In this document: piece by piece, positions 17,489-25,151 of the stretch
How the letters are laid out: every line of letters begins with the position of its first letter
Numbering within the stretch: the first letter of the stretch is position 1
Assembly (NCBI GenBank): GCA_964415065.1
Contig: CAYPYX010000018.1
Location: 1-39,657 of the forward strand
Length of the DNA stretch: 39,657 nt
Direction: 5' to 3'
From: VMCP01 sp964415065
Lineage (GTDB): Bacteria > Bacteroidota > Bacteroidia > NS11-12g > UBA955
Notes under the pieces: model-generated
Told to the model about the DNA's origin: nothing
Seen by the model: the letters and a program-made list of their open reading frames with translations, nothing else
Database searches by the model: none
Translations under genes and position numbers: made by a program

Positions 17489-17827
17489 ATGGAATTTCAC
17501 ACTAAACCAGGCGAATACGATCCCATTACCTATGTTCCTCACAATGAGAGTCACGGTACAAAGGAACTTTGGAAAACGTTTTGGCTGTTATTGGGTATCA
17601 CCATTTTGGACTTCATCATTTATTTCGTGATGGGACCATCTGGATTGAGAAACGTAATTTTCATTCTTTTCGGATTGGTGAAAGCTTACTACATCGTAGG
17701 AGCATTCATGCACTTAAAACATGAAAAGATAAATTTGGCTCTTGCTATTTTAGTGCCTACTATCTTTATCATAGGATTAATCATGGGCCTATTGTATGAA
17801 GGAAATGCTTTGAGCATGATCAAATAA
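17489..17827 (+). CDS. coxD: Cytochrome c oxidase subunit IV, prokaryotic type
   Basis: 112 residues with three hydrophobic helices (about residues 30-50, 55-73 and 83-103). The loop VKAYYIVGAFMHLKHEKI is the typical signature of the small bacterial subunit IV family, with its MHLKHE centre. It lies 33 bases after the second subunit III gene and 2 bases before the SCO gene, so it is plainly part of the operon. It is thought to stabilise CuB binding and oxidase assembly. Confidence 0.88.
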   Translation: MEFHTKPGEYDPITYVPHNESHGTKELWKTFWLLLGITILDFIIYFVMGPSGLRNVIFILFGLVKAYYIVGAFMHLKHEKINLALAILVPTIFIIGLIMGLLYEGNALSMIK

Positions 17828-17829
17828 TT

Positions 17830-18513
17830 ATGTCTATTTTTTCTAAAAAAAATATAAAAGTGGCCGCTTTCGCGGCCCTTATTATTTTGCCCGCTTTAGG
17901 CGTGTTCTTTTGGGGCAATGTTAGCTGGGTACACAAGGAACTTCCAATCCTAGGGAATACCGTTGAATTACCTAATGGCGAAAAAGAATATCACACCGTA
18001 GGTGATGTTGTTTTGTATAATCAACATGGACAAAAAATAGGAATGTCGGATTTCGATTCGTCCATTTTATTGGTTAATATCTTCTTTGCGAGCTGCCCAG
18101 AAGTTTGTCCAGAAATGAATAAACAAATTCAATCCGTTGCAGAAGGTTACATTCGCGAAAACAATATCAAGTTTTTAACTGTTTCTATTGATCCAGAGTC
18201 TGATTCAGTGCCGGTATTAAAACGTTATGCAGAAGCGTATAATGCGGATTTGAACAAACGTACTTTTGCAACTGGAAACAAAAAGGAAATCTACGATTGG
18301 GTAATGAACGATTTATTGTTGGCTACTGAGCAAAAAGGTTCCGACTTTATTCACGATGATAAAGTAGTAATTATTGATCGTGATCGTAGAATTCGTGCAA
18401 TATTGCCAACACGTGCACCTACCAACAGTGAAAAAATTGAATTAATTCGCAGAATTAAAGACGATATAGAAAATCTTAAATATGAATACAGAAAAAAAGC
18501 CTTGGATAAGTGA
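17830..18513 (+). CDS. sco: SCO1/SenC copper-delivery thioredoxin-fold protein
   Basis: 227 residues. A single N-terminal membrane helix (about residues 10-28) anchors it with the domain in the periplasm. C89-x3-C93 (FFASCPEVCPEM) and His175 (DFIHDDKV) are the three copper ligands of the SCO family, and VSIDPESDSV is the conserved strand after them. SCO proteins load or reduce the CuA site of CoxB, the first gene of this operon. The gene begins 2 bases after subunit IV, and its last 32 bases overlap the DUF420 start, which suggests translational coupling. Confidence 0.94.
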   Translation: MSIFSKKNIKVAAFAALIILPALGVFFWGNVSWVHKELPILGNTVELPNGEKEYHTVGDVVLYNQHGQKIGMSDFDSSILLVNIFFASCPEVCPEMNKQIQSVAEGYIRENNIKFLTVSIDPESDSVPVLKRYAEAYNADLNKRTFATGNKKEIYDWVMNDLLLATEQKGSDFIHDDKVVIIDRDRRIRAILPTRAPTNSEKIELIRRIKDDIENLKYEYRKKALDK

Positions 18514-19036
18514 TAAGTCCTTCTTTTGGTTAGTAGTAGGTATTTCCTTAATAGTGCCTGCTGTTGTCTCTTTATTGCGCTATATGCCCGATAATCTCCG
18601 TCCTTCAGTGGAGTTTGCGCGCACCTTACCCAAATTGAATGCCATAATAAATACTCTGGTTTCAATTACATTGATTTTAGGTTTTTGGGCCATCCGTTAT
18701 AAAAAGGATAAAGGTATGCACCAAAAATTCATGGCAACGAGTTTTCTCTTGTCAACTTTATTTTTAGTGAGTTATATCATTTATCACTTTACCGTTCCCC
18801 ACGTGAAGTTTTGCAACGATGGTTGGATTAAGGCCGTTTATTTGATTATATTGTTTTCCCACATTGTTTTAGCAGCAATAATCCTGCCTATGGTTCTTTA
18901 CACCATTTATTACAGCACATCCGGTCAATTTGCAAAACATAAAAAATGGGCGCGTTGGACGTTCCCGTTGTGGTTGTACGTTTCTGTAACAGGAGTAATA
19001 GTATATTTAATGCTTTCTCCTTGTTTGGGATCGTAG
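18482..19036 (+). CDS. DUF420 membrane protein
   Basis: 184 residues with about five membrane helices. The family hallmark is the paired HH- or H-containing helices (IIYHFTVPHVKF, LFSHIVLAAIILPMVL and KHKKWARWTFPLWLYVSVTGVIVYLML) seen in DUF420/YozB proteins. These sit beside oxidase genes in many bacteria and are suspected to help cytochrome oxidase assembly. The ATG at 18482 lies inside the sco gene in another frame; the overlap is 32 bases. The N-terminal 10 residues are charged and cytoplasmic. A 95-base gap follows before the next gene, so this may be the last gene of the core operon. Confidence 0.85.
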   Translation: MNTEKKPWISDKSFFWLVVGISLIVPAVVSLLRYMPDNLRPSVEFARTLPKLNAIINTLVSITLILGFWAIRYKKDKGMHQKFMATSFLLSTLFLVSYIIYHFTVPHVKFCNDGWIKAVYLIILFSHIVLAAIILPMVLYTIYYSTSGQFAKHKKWARWTFPLWLYVSVTGVIVYLMLSPCLGS

Positions 19037-19098
19037 CAGTTTGATTTAAGAGGATTTCAAGTGTGATTAAAATCACCCAAATTGTAATTTTATAGTTG

Positions 19099-19106
19099 TA
19101 AATTCG
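19099..19106 (+). promoter_or_regulatory. Possible -7 box (TAAATTCG) before the small CxxC protein
   Basis: One mismatch from TAnnTTTG, 25 bases before the ATG. The same octamer TAAATTCG precedes gcvP at 22003-22010. Confidence 0.3.
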
Positions 19107-19131
19107 TAGTAACAAATTCACCTTAATAAAC

Positions 19132-19392
19132 ATGAAGAAAGTTTTCACCTTGCTGTTGTTGACCACATTGTTTTTAGGTTCTGCGTATTCCCAATGTCCT
19201 ATGTGTAAAACGGCATTAACCAGTTCCAGAAAGGAAGGCGTTAATAAATACGATCGTCAAGTAGGAAATGGAATCAATAAGGGAATTTTATTTCTTATGT
19301 CTGTACCTTATGTGTTGGTAGCCGGTGCAGGTTTTGCTTTTTACAAATCCAACCAAAAGAAAAAAGCACAGTCAAAACCTGTGCGTTATTAA
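19132..19392 (+). CDS. Small signal-peptide membrane protein with a CPMC motif
   Basis: 86 residues. A signal peptide (1-20, MKKVFTLLLLTTLFLGSAYS) is cut just before QCPMCK, so a CxxC pair (C22, C25) would sit at the mature N-terminus in the periplasm. One membrane helix follows (about 50-69), then a short basic tail. I recall small Bacteroidota proteins with Q-C-x-M-C followed by a G-I-N-x-G-I-L/V-Y-L-M helix, which this matches, but no function is assigned to them. It sits between the oxidase operon and a DUF983 gene that starts 2 bases after its stop. A metal or redox role linked to oxidase assembly is inference. Confidence 0.8.
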   Translation: MKKVFTLLLLTTLFLGSAYSQCPMCKTALTSSRKEGVNKYDRQVGNGINKGILFLMSVPYVLVAGAGFAFYKSNQKKKAQSKPVRY

Positions 19393-19394
19393 AA

Positions 19395-19787
19395 ATGGCT
19401 AAACATAGAGCAGGGGTTATTGCTTTTTTCGGGGGAAGATGTCCCAAGTGCGGAAAAGGTAAAGTTTTCAAGAATTCTATACTTTCTTTCAAGAAATTTA
19501 CCGACACGAATTTTGAGTGTTCCAATTGTAAATTGAGTTTGGAGCCGGAAACTGGTTTTTTCTTTGGCGCCATGTATTGGAGTTACGCCATATTAGTGGG
19601 TTTCACGGTGGTGATGTCAATTCTTTTAGGAGTTCTAGGTTATTTTGATCAAGCTTTATACATTATTCCAGTTTTGATTGTATTTACCCTACCCTGGGTT
19701 TTTCGTTGGGGAAGATTACTGATGTTGTACATCGTATATCCTTTGATGTATAAGGAAAAGTTCTTTGGAAAAGATTCTGAGGAGTAA
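19395..19787 (+). CDS. DUF983 family zinc-ribbon membrane protein
   Basis: 130 residues. The N-terminal half holds a zinc-ribbon, GGRCPKCGKGKVF and FECSNCKLSLEPETGFFFGAMYWSY, with two CxxC pairs and the DUF983 signature where the ribbon enters the membrane. Two hydrophobic helices follow (about 55-78 and 82-100). DUF983 proteins are often found in cytochrome oxidase gene clusters. It starts 2 bases after the CPMC protein gene, so the two are one transcription unit. The reaction is unknown. A one-mismatch copy of the TTTYGGGGGATG word overlaps its 5' end. Confidence 0.88.
   Translation: MAKHRAGVIAFFGGRCPKCGKGKVFKNSILSFKKFTDTNFECSNCKLSLEPETGFFFGAMYWSYAILVGFTVVMSILLGVLGYFDQALYIIPVLIVFTLPWVFRWGRLLMLYIVYPLMYKEKFFGKDSEE
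19427..19438 (+). repeat. One-mismatch copy of the TTTYGGGGGATG word
   Basis: Reads TTTCGGGGGAAG at codons 11-15 of the DUF983 gene (Phe-Gly-Gly-Arg). Confidence 0.5.
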
Positions 19788-19911
19788 CATGATGCCATAA
19801 TGTTTAGGACTTTGAAATCCTCAGTAAAAGTTTCTGAGGTGTATTTTTTACGTGGATTTATTCTATTTGCGGAAGTTCAGATCAAACAAAGAGTTTAAAA
19901 AGAGTTTCATA

Positions 19912-19944
19912 AAAAAATCCCCATGATTATCATGGGGATTTTTT
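19912..19944. terminator. Bidirectional intrinsic terminator between DUF983 and recA
   Basis: Perfect 16-bp inverted repeat with a single central base (AAAAAATCCCCATGAT, then its complement), G+C core in the middle, and an A-run on one side with a T-run on the other. It can stop the plus-strand oxidase/DUF983 transcript and the minus-strand recA transcript. Confidence 0.9.
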
Positions 19945-19968
19945 ATTGTGATTTACATTTTTAATAGC

Positions 19969-19999
19969 AACTTAGTTTAATTTAACAGTAAACTAAGTT
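19969..19999. repeat. 11-bp perfect inverted repeat downstream of recA
   Basis: AACTTAGTTTA at 19969-19979 and its complement at 19989-19999, loop of 9 bases. It is AT-rich with no T-tail, so it is not a standard terminator. It would lie in the recA 3' untranslated region. Confidence 0.6.
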
Positions 20000-20064
20000 A
20001 TAGATTAGCAAACTAGATTACTAAATATCAAACAAGTTTACTTTTTTTCTGAAAACATATAATC

Positions 20065-21096
20065 TTATTCACCAGCAGTTGGATCTACTTCCACTACTGT
20101 TTCTCCTTGATTTATCTTGGCTAGAATTTTAGATTCTATGTCTGCAATTAATTCAGGATTATCTTCAAGTAACGATTTAACGGAGTCTCTACCTTGTCCA
20201 AGTTTGGTGCCATCATAACTGAACCAAGAACCGCTTTTTTGAACAATATTGTTATCTACAGCAATATCCAATACTTCTCCTACGCGACTGATTCCTTTTC
20301 CATACATAATATCAAATTCAACAACACGGAACGGAGGAGCTACTTTATTCTTTGCCACCTTTACTTTGGTACGATTACCAATAATTTCATCACCATCTTT
20401 GATTTGAGCATTTCTACGAATATCTAAACGTATGGAAGCATAAAATTTTAATGCGTTACCACCGGTGGTAGTTTCAGGATTACCAAACATTACTCCGATT
20501 TTTTCACGAAGCTGGTTGATGAAAATAGCAATACAACCTGTTTTGTTGATGGTACCTGTAAGTTTTCGAAGTGCTTGCGACATTAATCGGGCGTGTAAAC
20601 CCACTTTGCTATCGCCCATATCACCTTCAATTTCTGCACGGGGAACCAATGCAGCTACGGAGTCAATAACCAAAACATCAATGGCACCAGAACGAACTAA
20701 GTTATCAGCAATTTCAAGTGCTTGTTCTCCATCATCGGGTTGTGAAATTAATAAGTTCGATGTATCGATACCTAATTTTTCGGCATAGAACTTATCAAAT
20801 GCGTGTTCAGCATCGATAAATGCACAAATACCGCCTTTTTTTTGAGCTTCGGCAATAGTATGAAGTGCTATAGTCGTTTTACCTGAACTTTCTGGACCAT
20901 AAATCTCAACGATTCTTCCACGAGGGAATCCACCAACGCCTAGGGCTAAATCCAAACCGAATGATCCCGTAGAAATAACATCTACGCTTACTTTGTGGGT
21001 ATCATCCATTTTCATTACAATGCCTTTACCGTAAGACTTTTCAAGTCGTTCGATTGTTTGCTGAAGGGCTTTTAGTTTTTCTTTTTGTTCGCTCAT
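20065..21096 (-). CDS. recA: Recombinase RecA
   Basis: 343 residues from the ATG at 21096, which encodes the usual MSEQKEKLKAL start. A longer frame reaches 21186, but its 30 extra residues are not RecA-like and would include the promoter. Walker A is residues 67-74 (GPESSGKT), Walker B is VLVIDSVAAL, and loop regions MSQALRKLTG and GNPETTTGGNALKFYAS are the DNA-binding parts. The C-terminal acidic tail is short (DPTAGE). RecA drives strand exchange, SOS induction and replication-fork repair. A -7 box (TAAATTTG) ends 8 bases before the ATG, so the leader is very short. No obvious SOS operator was seen in the recA-radC gap. Divergent from radC. Confidence 0.98.
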   Translation of the reverse strand: MSEQKEKLKALQQTIERLEKSYGKGIVMKMDDTHKVSVDVISTGSFGLDLALGVGGFPRGRIVEIYGPESSGKTTIALHTIAEAQKKGGICAFIDAEHAFDKFYAEKLGIDTSNLLISQPDDGEQALEIADNLVRSGAIDVLVIDSVAALVPRAEIEGDMGDSKVGLHARLMSQALRKLTGTINKTGCIAIFINQLREKIGVMFGNPETTTGGNALKFYASIRLDIRRNAQIKDGDEIIGNRTKVKVAKNKVAPPFRVVEFDIMYGKGISRVGEVLDIAVDNNIVQKSGSWFSYDGTKLGQGRDSVKSLLEDNPELIADIESKILAKINQGETVVEVDPTAGE

Positions 21097-21104
21097 TATG
21101 GTTT

Positions 21105-21112
21105 CAAATTTA
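21105..21112 (-). promoter_or_regulatory. -7 box TAAATTTG for recA
   Basis: TAnnTTTG with 8 bases to the recA ATG, so the expected transcript start is within about 2-3 bases of the start codon. Confidence 0.6.
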
Positions 21113-21203
21113 TATATCCGTTGTGAAAATTGATTTGCGTTTTTTGCAAATCTTCGAATAGTGTTTTGCACAATTCGAGGATTCAAAAATACGAGAATGA
21201 AAA

Positions 21204-21211
21204 TATATTTG
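21204..21211 (+). promoter_or_regulatory. -7 box TATATTTG for radC
   Basis: TAnnTTTG with 8 bases to the ATG at 21220, mirroring the recA spacing on the other strand. Confidence 0.55.
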
Positions 21212-21219
21212 CCAAATAA

Positions 21220-21963
21220 ATGTTAAAAAAATTATCAAATATGGAAGCACAAGTTTTTACACGTATGGACATCCCCCGAAAAAGTATTAGAAGAAAGGCG
21301 GGTAAGAGTGAATTAGAATTGATAAAATATAAACTGCAACATCAGGGCAGAAAGGCTTTATCCGAATGGGAGTTGCTTTATTTGGTTCTTAACTATCGCG
21401 GAAATCGCAAATATGAATCGGACGAATGCAAGATGTTATTGAATCGGTATGAGAATCGATTGGAAGATTTTTCCAAGGTTTCCATGGAAGAGATTTTGGA
21501 TATTGAAGGAATGACAGAATCGCAAGGAATATTGTTTATGGCCATGTGGGAATTGTCGAACCGCAAGTGGTCGGTAAATGAGCAAAGAACCAGTATTCGA
21601 AATAGTGGTGATGTCAAGAATATTTTGCGACATTATTTAATGGATTTATCGCATGAAGAATTTTATGTGTTGTATTTAAATCGCGCAAATCGGGTAATAA
21701 AATTAGAACAATTGAGTAAGGGAGGATTGTCGGCAACGGTTGTGGATGTAAAATTGATGATGCGACAGGCATTATTATTGAAGGCATCAACTTTGATTTT
21801 GGCACACAATCATCCGTCGGGAAATTTACGTCCTTCGGAAGAGGATTTGCAGTTAACGGCACAGATTAAAAAGGCCTGTAAGTATTTTGATTTGAAGCTG
21901 TTAGATCACTTGATATTTGGGGGAAAAGAGGTGATGAGTTTTGCGGATGATGGATTACTGTAA
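21220..21963 (+). CDS. radC: RadC-type JAB/MPN-domain protein
   Basis: 247 residues. The N-terminal half carries the helix-hairpin-helix-like region (EEILDIEGMTESQG). The C-terminal half is the JAB/MPN metalloprotease-like fold with the zinc motif HNHPSGNLRPSEED (H-x-H plus Asp downstream), then the LLDHLIFG end. Despite the name, a DNA-repair role for RadC is not established. The start could also be the ATG at 21241. I chose 21220 because a -7 box precedes it at the same 8-base spacing as recA. An exact copy of the TTTYGGGGGATG word falls in codons 17-21. Confidence 0.9.
   Translation: MLKKLSNMEAQVFTRMDIPRKSIRRKAGKSELELIKYKLQHQGRKALSEWELLYLVLNYRGNRKYESDECKMLLNRYENRLEDFSKVSMEEILDIEGMTESQGILFMAMWELSNRKWSVNEQRTSIRNSGDVKNILRHYLMDLSHEEFYVLYLNRANRVIKLEQLSKGGLSATVVDVKLMMRQALLLKASTLILAHNHPSGNLRPSEEDLQLTAQIKKACKYFDLKLLDHLIFGGKEVMSFADDGLL
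21270..21281 (-). repeat. Exact copy of the TTTYGGGGGATG word
   Basis: Plus strand CATCCCCCGAAA, encoding Ile-Pro-Arg near the radC start. Confidence 0.75.
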
Positions 21964-22019
21964 TTGCATGCAAATCATGAACAAAATTCGCTTTGAAAAT
22001 CGTAAATTCGCATCACAAT

Positions 22020-24899
22020 ATGAACGAATTCAATGCCCGCTATTCAACGCCTTTTGAGCAAAGGCATAATGGCCCAAGTAACGATGATGTACGCCAAATG
22101 TTAGAAGTAATTGGCGTAGGTAGTTTGGATGAATTGATTGATAAAACCGTTCCAACCAACATCCGTATGAAGGATGCGTTGAATGTGGGTGTTCCACAAT
22201 CAGAAGCGGAATTTTTGAATCAATTAAAAAAAGTGGCTTCGAAAAATAAAGTATTCAAGAATTACATTGGGATGGGATATTACAATACCCTAACTCCCAC
22301 AGTGATTTTAAGAAATATCATGGAAAATCCAGGATGGTATACACAATATACCCCTTACCAAGCGGAGATTGCTCAAGGTCGTTTGGAAGCCCTGTTGAAT
22401 TTCCAAACCATGGTTATTGAGTTAACGGGAATGGAAATTGCTAACGCTTCTTTGTTGGACGAAGCTACTGCTGCTGCAGAGTGTATGACCATGTTCAAAG
22501 GGTTGTTAGACAAAAAAAGTACCGCTTCTAAGTTTTTCGTAGATAAAGAAACCTTTGCACAAACATTAGATGTCATCATCACTCGGGCCCAACCTATGGA
22601 AATCGAAGTGGTTGTTGGTGATTTCAAATCCTTCACCCCCGATGAAAGTTACTTTGGTGCATTAGTTCAATATCCTAACGAAAAAGGAAGCATTGAAGAC
22701 TACCGTAATTTTGTTTCTGCTTGTGCTGAAAAGGGTGTAAAAACATGTTTTGCATCTGATTTATTGGCATTGACGTTATTAACCGCTCCCGGTGAATTAG
22801 GGGCAGATTGCGTAGTTGGAAACACCCAACGTTTTGGTGTTCCATTGGGATTTGGTGGACCTCATGCTGCATTCTTCGCAACCAAAGACGAGTACAAGCG
22901 CCAAGTACCCGGTCGTATTATAGGTGTATCAGTTGATCGTAACGGCAATCGTGCACTTCGTATGGCATTGCAAACTCGTGAACAGCATATCAAACGCCAA
23001 AATGCTACATCTAACATTTGTACAGCTCAAGTATTGTTGAGTATAATGGCAAGTATGTATGCCGTATATCACGGTCCTGATGGATTGAAGAAAATAGCAG
23101 GACGTGTGCATGGGCAAGCCACTTTGTTGTCGAATGAATTAGCTAAATTGGGTTACAAAAACCACAATAATGATTTCTTTGATACATTGTATTTGGAAAC
23201 TCCGGTTGCATCTTCCGAAATAAAAAAGATCGCTGAAGCCCATGAAATGAACTTCAGATATTTTGAAAATGGATATTTAGGTATTTCCTTGGATGAAACC
23301 GTAACAGAAGGTGATTTAAATTCCATTATTGAAGTATTAGCGAAAGCTGCGGGTAAAACGGCAACTTCCATCAACACAAATCAAAATGTTGCTTTGGCAT
23401 GGCCAACTTGGGCGGTTCGTACTTCTACATTTATGACGCATCCCGTGTTCAATAGTTTTCACATTGAACATGAAATGTTGCGTTACATCAAGCGTTTAGA
23501 ATCAAAAGATTTGAGTTTGGTTCACAGTATGATTCCTTTAGGATCCTGTACGATGAAGCTGAACGCTACTACGGAAATGATTCCAGTAACTTGGCCTGAA
23601 TTCAATCAATTACACCCGTTTGCTCCATTGGATCAAGTACAGGGATATTTGGAAATGATCAATGAATTGGATCGTGATTTAAGTCAAATTACCGGTTTTG
23701 CAAAAATGAGCATGCAACCCAACGCTGGTTCTCAGGGTGAATATGCAGGTTTGATGGTAATTCGCGAATACTTTAAAGATCGCGGTGAATCGCACAGAAA
23801 TGTAGCTTTAATTCCATCCAGTGCTCACGGAACCAACCCAGCTTCTGCGGTCATGGCCGGTATGAAAGTAGTGGTTACAAAGTGCGACGAATTAGGAAAT
23901 ATCGACGTTGCCGATCTTAAAGAAAAAGCAGAACAATATAAAGATGAATTGGCTGTTTTGATGGTAACTTACCCAAGTACACACGGTGTATTTGAAAGCG
24001 CAATCAAAGAAATCACTCAAATCATTCACGATTGTGGAGGACAAGTTTATATGGACGGTGCAAATATGAATGCACAAGTTGGATTGACTTCTCCTGGTTT
24101 GATTGGTGCAGACGTTTGTCACCTGAATCTACATAAAACTTTCTGCATTCCTCATGGTGGTGGTGGACCTGGTATGGGCCCAATTGGTGTGGCTGCGCAT
24201 TTAGCTCCTTATTTACCTGGACATGCTGTTGTAGATATGGGTTCAGAAAAGTCAATGAGCGCAGTTTCTGCAGCTCCTTGGGGATCTGCAAGCATTTTGT
24301 TGATTTCCTACGCGTACATCAAAATGATGGGTGGAGAAGGATTGACCAATGCAACTAAAGTGGCTATTTTGAATGCTAACTACATGAAGTCAAGATTGGA
24401 AAAAGAATTCCCAATTTTGTACGTGGGTGAAAATGGATTTGCTGCTCACGAAATGATTGTAGATACGCGTAAATTCAAACAATCTGCTCATGTTGAAGCT
24501 GAAGATATTGCTAAGCGTTTGATGGATTACGGATACCATGCACCAACGTTGAGTTTCCCTGTTGCAGGAACACTAATGATCGAACCAACAGAAAGTGAAA
24601 GCAAAGCAGAGTTGGATAGATTCTGTGATGCTTTATTGGGAATTCGAGAAGAAATCAGAGAAATCGAAGAAGGGAAAGCGGATGCAGAATCGAATGTATT
24701 GAAAAATGCACCACATACAGCCATGGAAGTAACATCCGATAGCTGGAGCTTCTCCTATTCACGTGAAAAAGCGGCTTATCCCATTGCCTATTTGAAGGAA
24801 TTTAAGTTCTGGCCTATGGTTGCTCGTGTAAATAATACATACGGCGATCGTAATTTGGTTTGTGCTTGTATTCCCACAGAAGCGTACGCTGAAAATTAA
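22020..24899 (+). CDS. gcvP: Glycine dehydrogenase (decarboxylating), P-protein
   Basis: 959 residues, the usual single-chain P-protein length. Start at 22020 (MNEFNARYSTPFEQRHNGPS), because the family's conserved F-x-x-RH-x-GP begins there; an ATG at 21993 would add nine residues. The N-terminal half has IGMGYYNT and PYQAEIAQGRLEALLNFQT. The C-terminal half has the pyridoxal-phosphate lysine in HLNLHKTFCIPHGGGGPG. It decarboxylates glycine and transfers the aminomethyl group to lipoyl-GcvH. No gcvT or gcvH is next to it, and there is no glycine riboswitch space (only 56 bases upstream). TAAATTCG at 22003 may be its -7 box. Confidence 0.98.
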   Translation: MNEFNARYSTPFEQRHNGPSNDDVRQMLEVIGVGSLDELIDKTVPTNIRMKDALNVGVPQSEAEFLNQLKKVASKNKVFKNYIGMGYYNTLTPTVILRNIMENPGWYTQYTPYQAEIAQGRLEALLNFQTMVIELTGMEIANASLLDEATAAAECMTMFKGLLDKKSTASKFFVDKETFAQTLDVIITRAQPMEIEVVVGDFKSFTPDESYFGALVQYPNEKGSIEDYRNFVSACAEKGVKTCFASDLLALTLLTAPGELGADCVVGNTQRFGVPLGFGGPHAAFFATKDEYKRQVPGRIIGVSVDRNGNRALRMALQTREQHIKRQNATSNICTAQVLLSIMASMYAVYHGPDGLKKIAGRVHGQATLLSNELAKLGYKNHNNDFFDTLYLETPVASSEIKKIAEAHEMNFRYFENGYLGISLDETVTEGDLNSIIEVLAKAAGKTATSINTNQNVALAWPTWAVRTSTFMTHPVFNSFHIEHEMLRYIKRLESKDLSLVHSMIPLGSCTMKLNATTEMIPVTWPEFNQLHPFAPLDQVQGYLEMINELDRDLSQITGFAKMSMQPNAGSQGEYAGLMVIREYFKDRGESHRNVALIPSSAHGTNPASAVMAGMKVVVTKCDELGNIDVADLKEKAEQYKDELAVLMVTYPSTHGVFESAIKEITQIIHDCGGQVYMDGANMNAQVGLTSPGLIGADVCHLNLHKTFCIPHGGGGPGMGPIGVAAHLAPYLPGHAVVDMGSEKSMSAVSAAPWGSASILLISYAYIKMMGGEGLTNATKVAILNANYMKSRLEKEFPILYVGENGFAAHEMIVDTRKFKQSAHVEAEDIAKRLMDYGYHAPTLSFPVAGTLMIEPTESESKAELDRFCDALLGIREEIREIEEGKADAESNVLKNAPHTAMEVTSDSWSFSYSREKAAYPIAYLKEFKFWPMVARVNNTYGDRNLVCACIPTEAYAEN

Positions 24900-24923
24900 T
24901 ATTAGTGCCTGCACATTAGTATT

Positions 24924-24980
24924 TTTCGGAAAAGTAAGTTGTAAATCTCACCACCTAGTGGCAAACTTACTTTTCCGAAA
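24924..24980. repeat. 17-bp perfect inverted repeat with nested stem downstream of gcvP
   Basis: Arms at 24924-24940 (TTTCGGAAAAGTAAGTT) and 24964-24980 are exact complements. The 23-base loop contains CCAC-CTA-GTGG, a smaller stem. It could fold as a long RNA hairpin but has no T-tract after it. Confidence 0.85.
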
Positions 24981-25088
24981 CTTCTATTAAAATTCTACCG
25001 TTCAATATCCGGTAAATTACCAAAGAATAATTAAGGAATAAGTGTGTAAAAGCTAGGCAAATACAAGGTAACACCCTAGAATAGAACT

Positions 25089-25150
25089 ACTCCACTCGAA
25101 ATGAATTGCTTATATAACGGCAACTCATTCTTTCGAGTGGAGTTTTTTAT
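25089..25150 (+). terminator. Intrinsic terminator after gcvP region
   Basis: Arms ACTCCACTCGAAA (25089-25101) and complement (25131-25143), extended inward by an imperfect ATTGC/GCAA stem, then TTTTTT at 25143-25148. The T-run is on the plus strand. The minus-strand tsaE gene ends just past it. Confidence 0.85.
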
Positions 25151-25151
25151 T

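Noticed and set aside
22003..22010. TAAATTCG before gcvP as a promoter
   Set aside because: Only one mismatch to the -7 box and a plausible distance, but there is no -33 element, and one recurrence (at 19099) is too little to call it a variant class.
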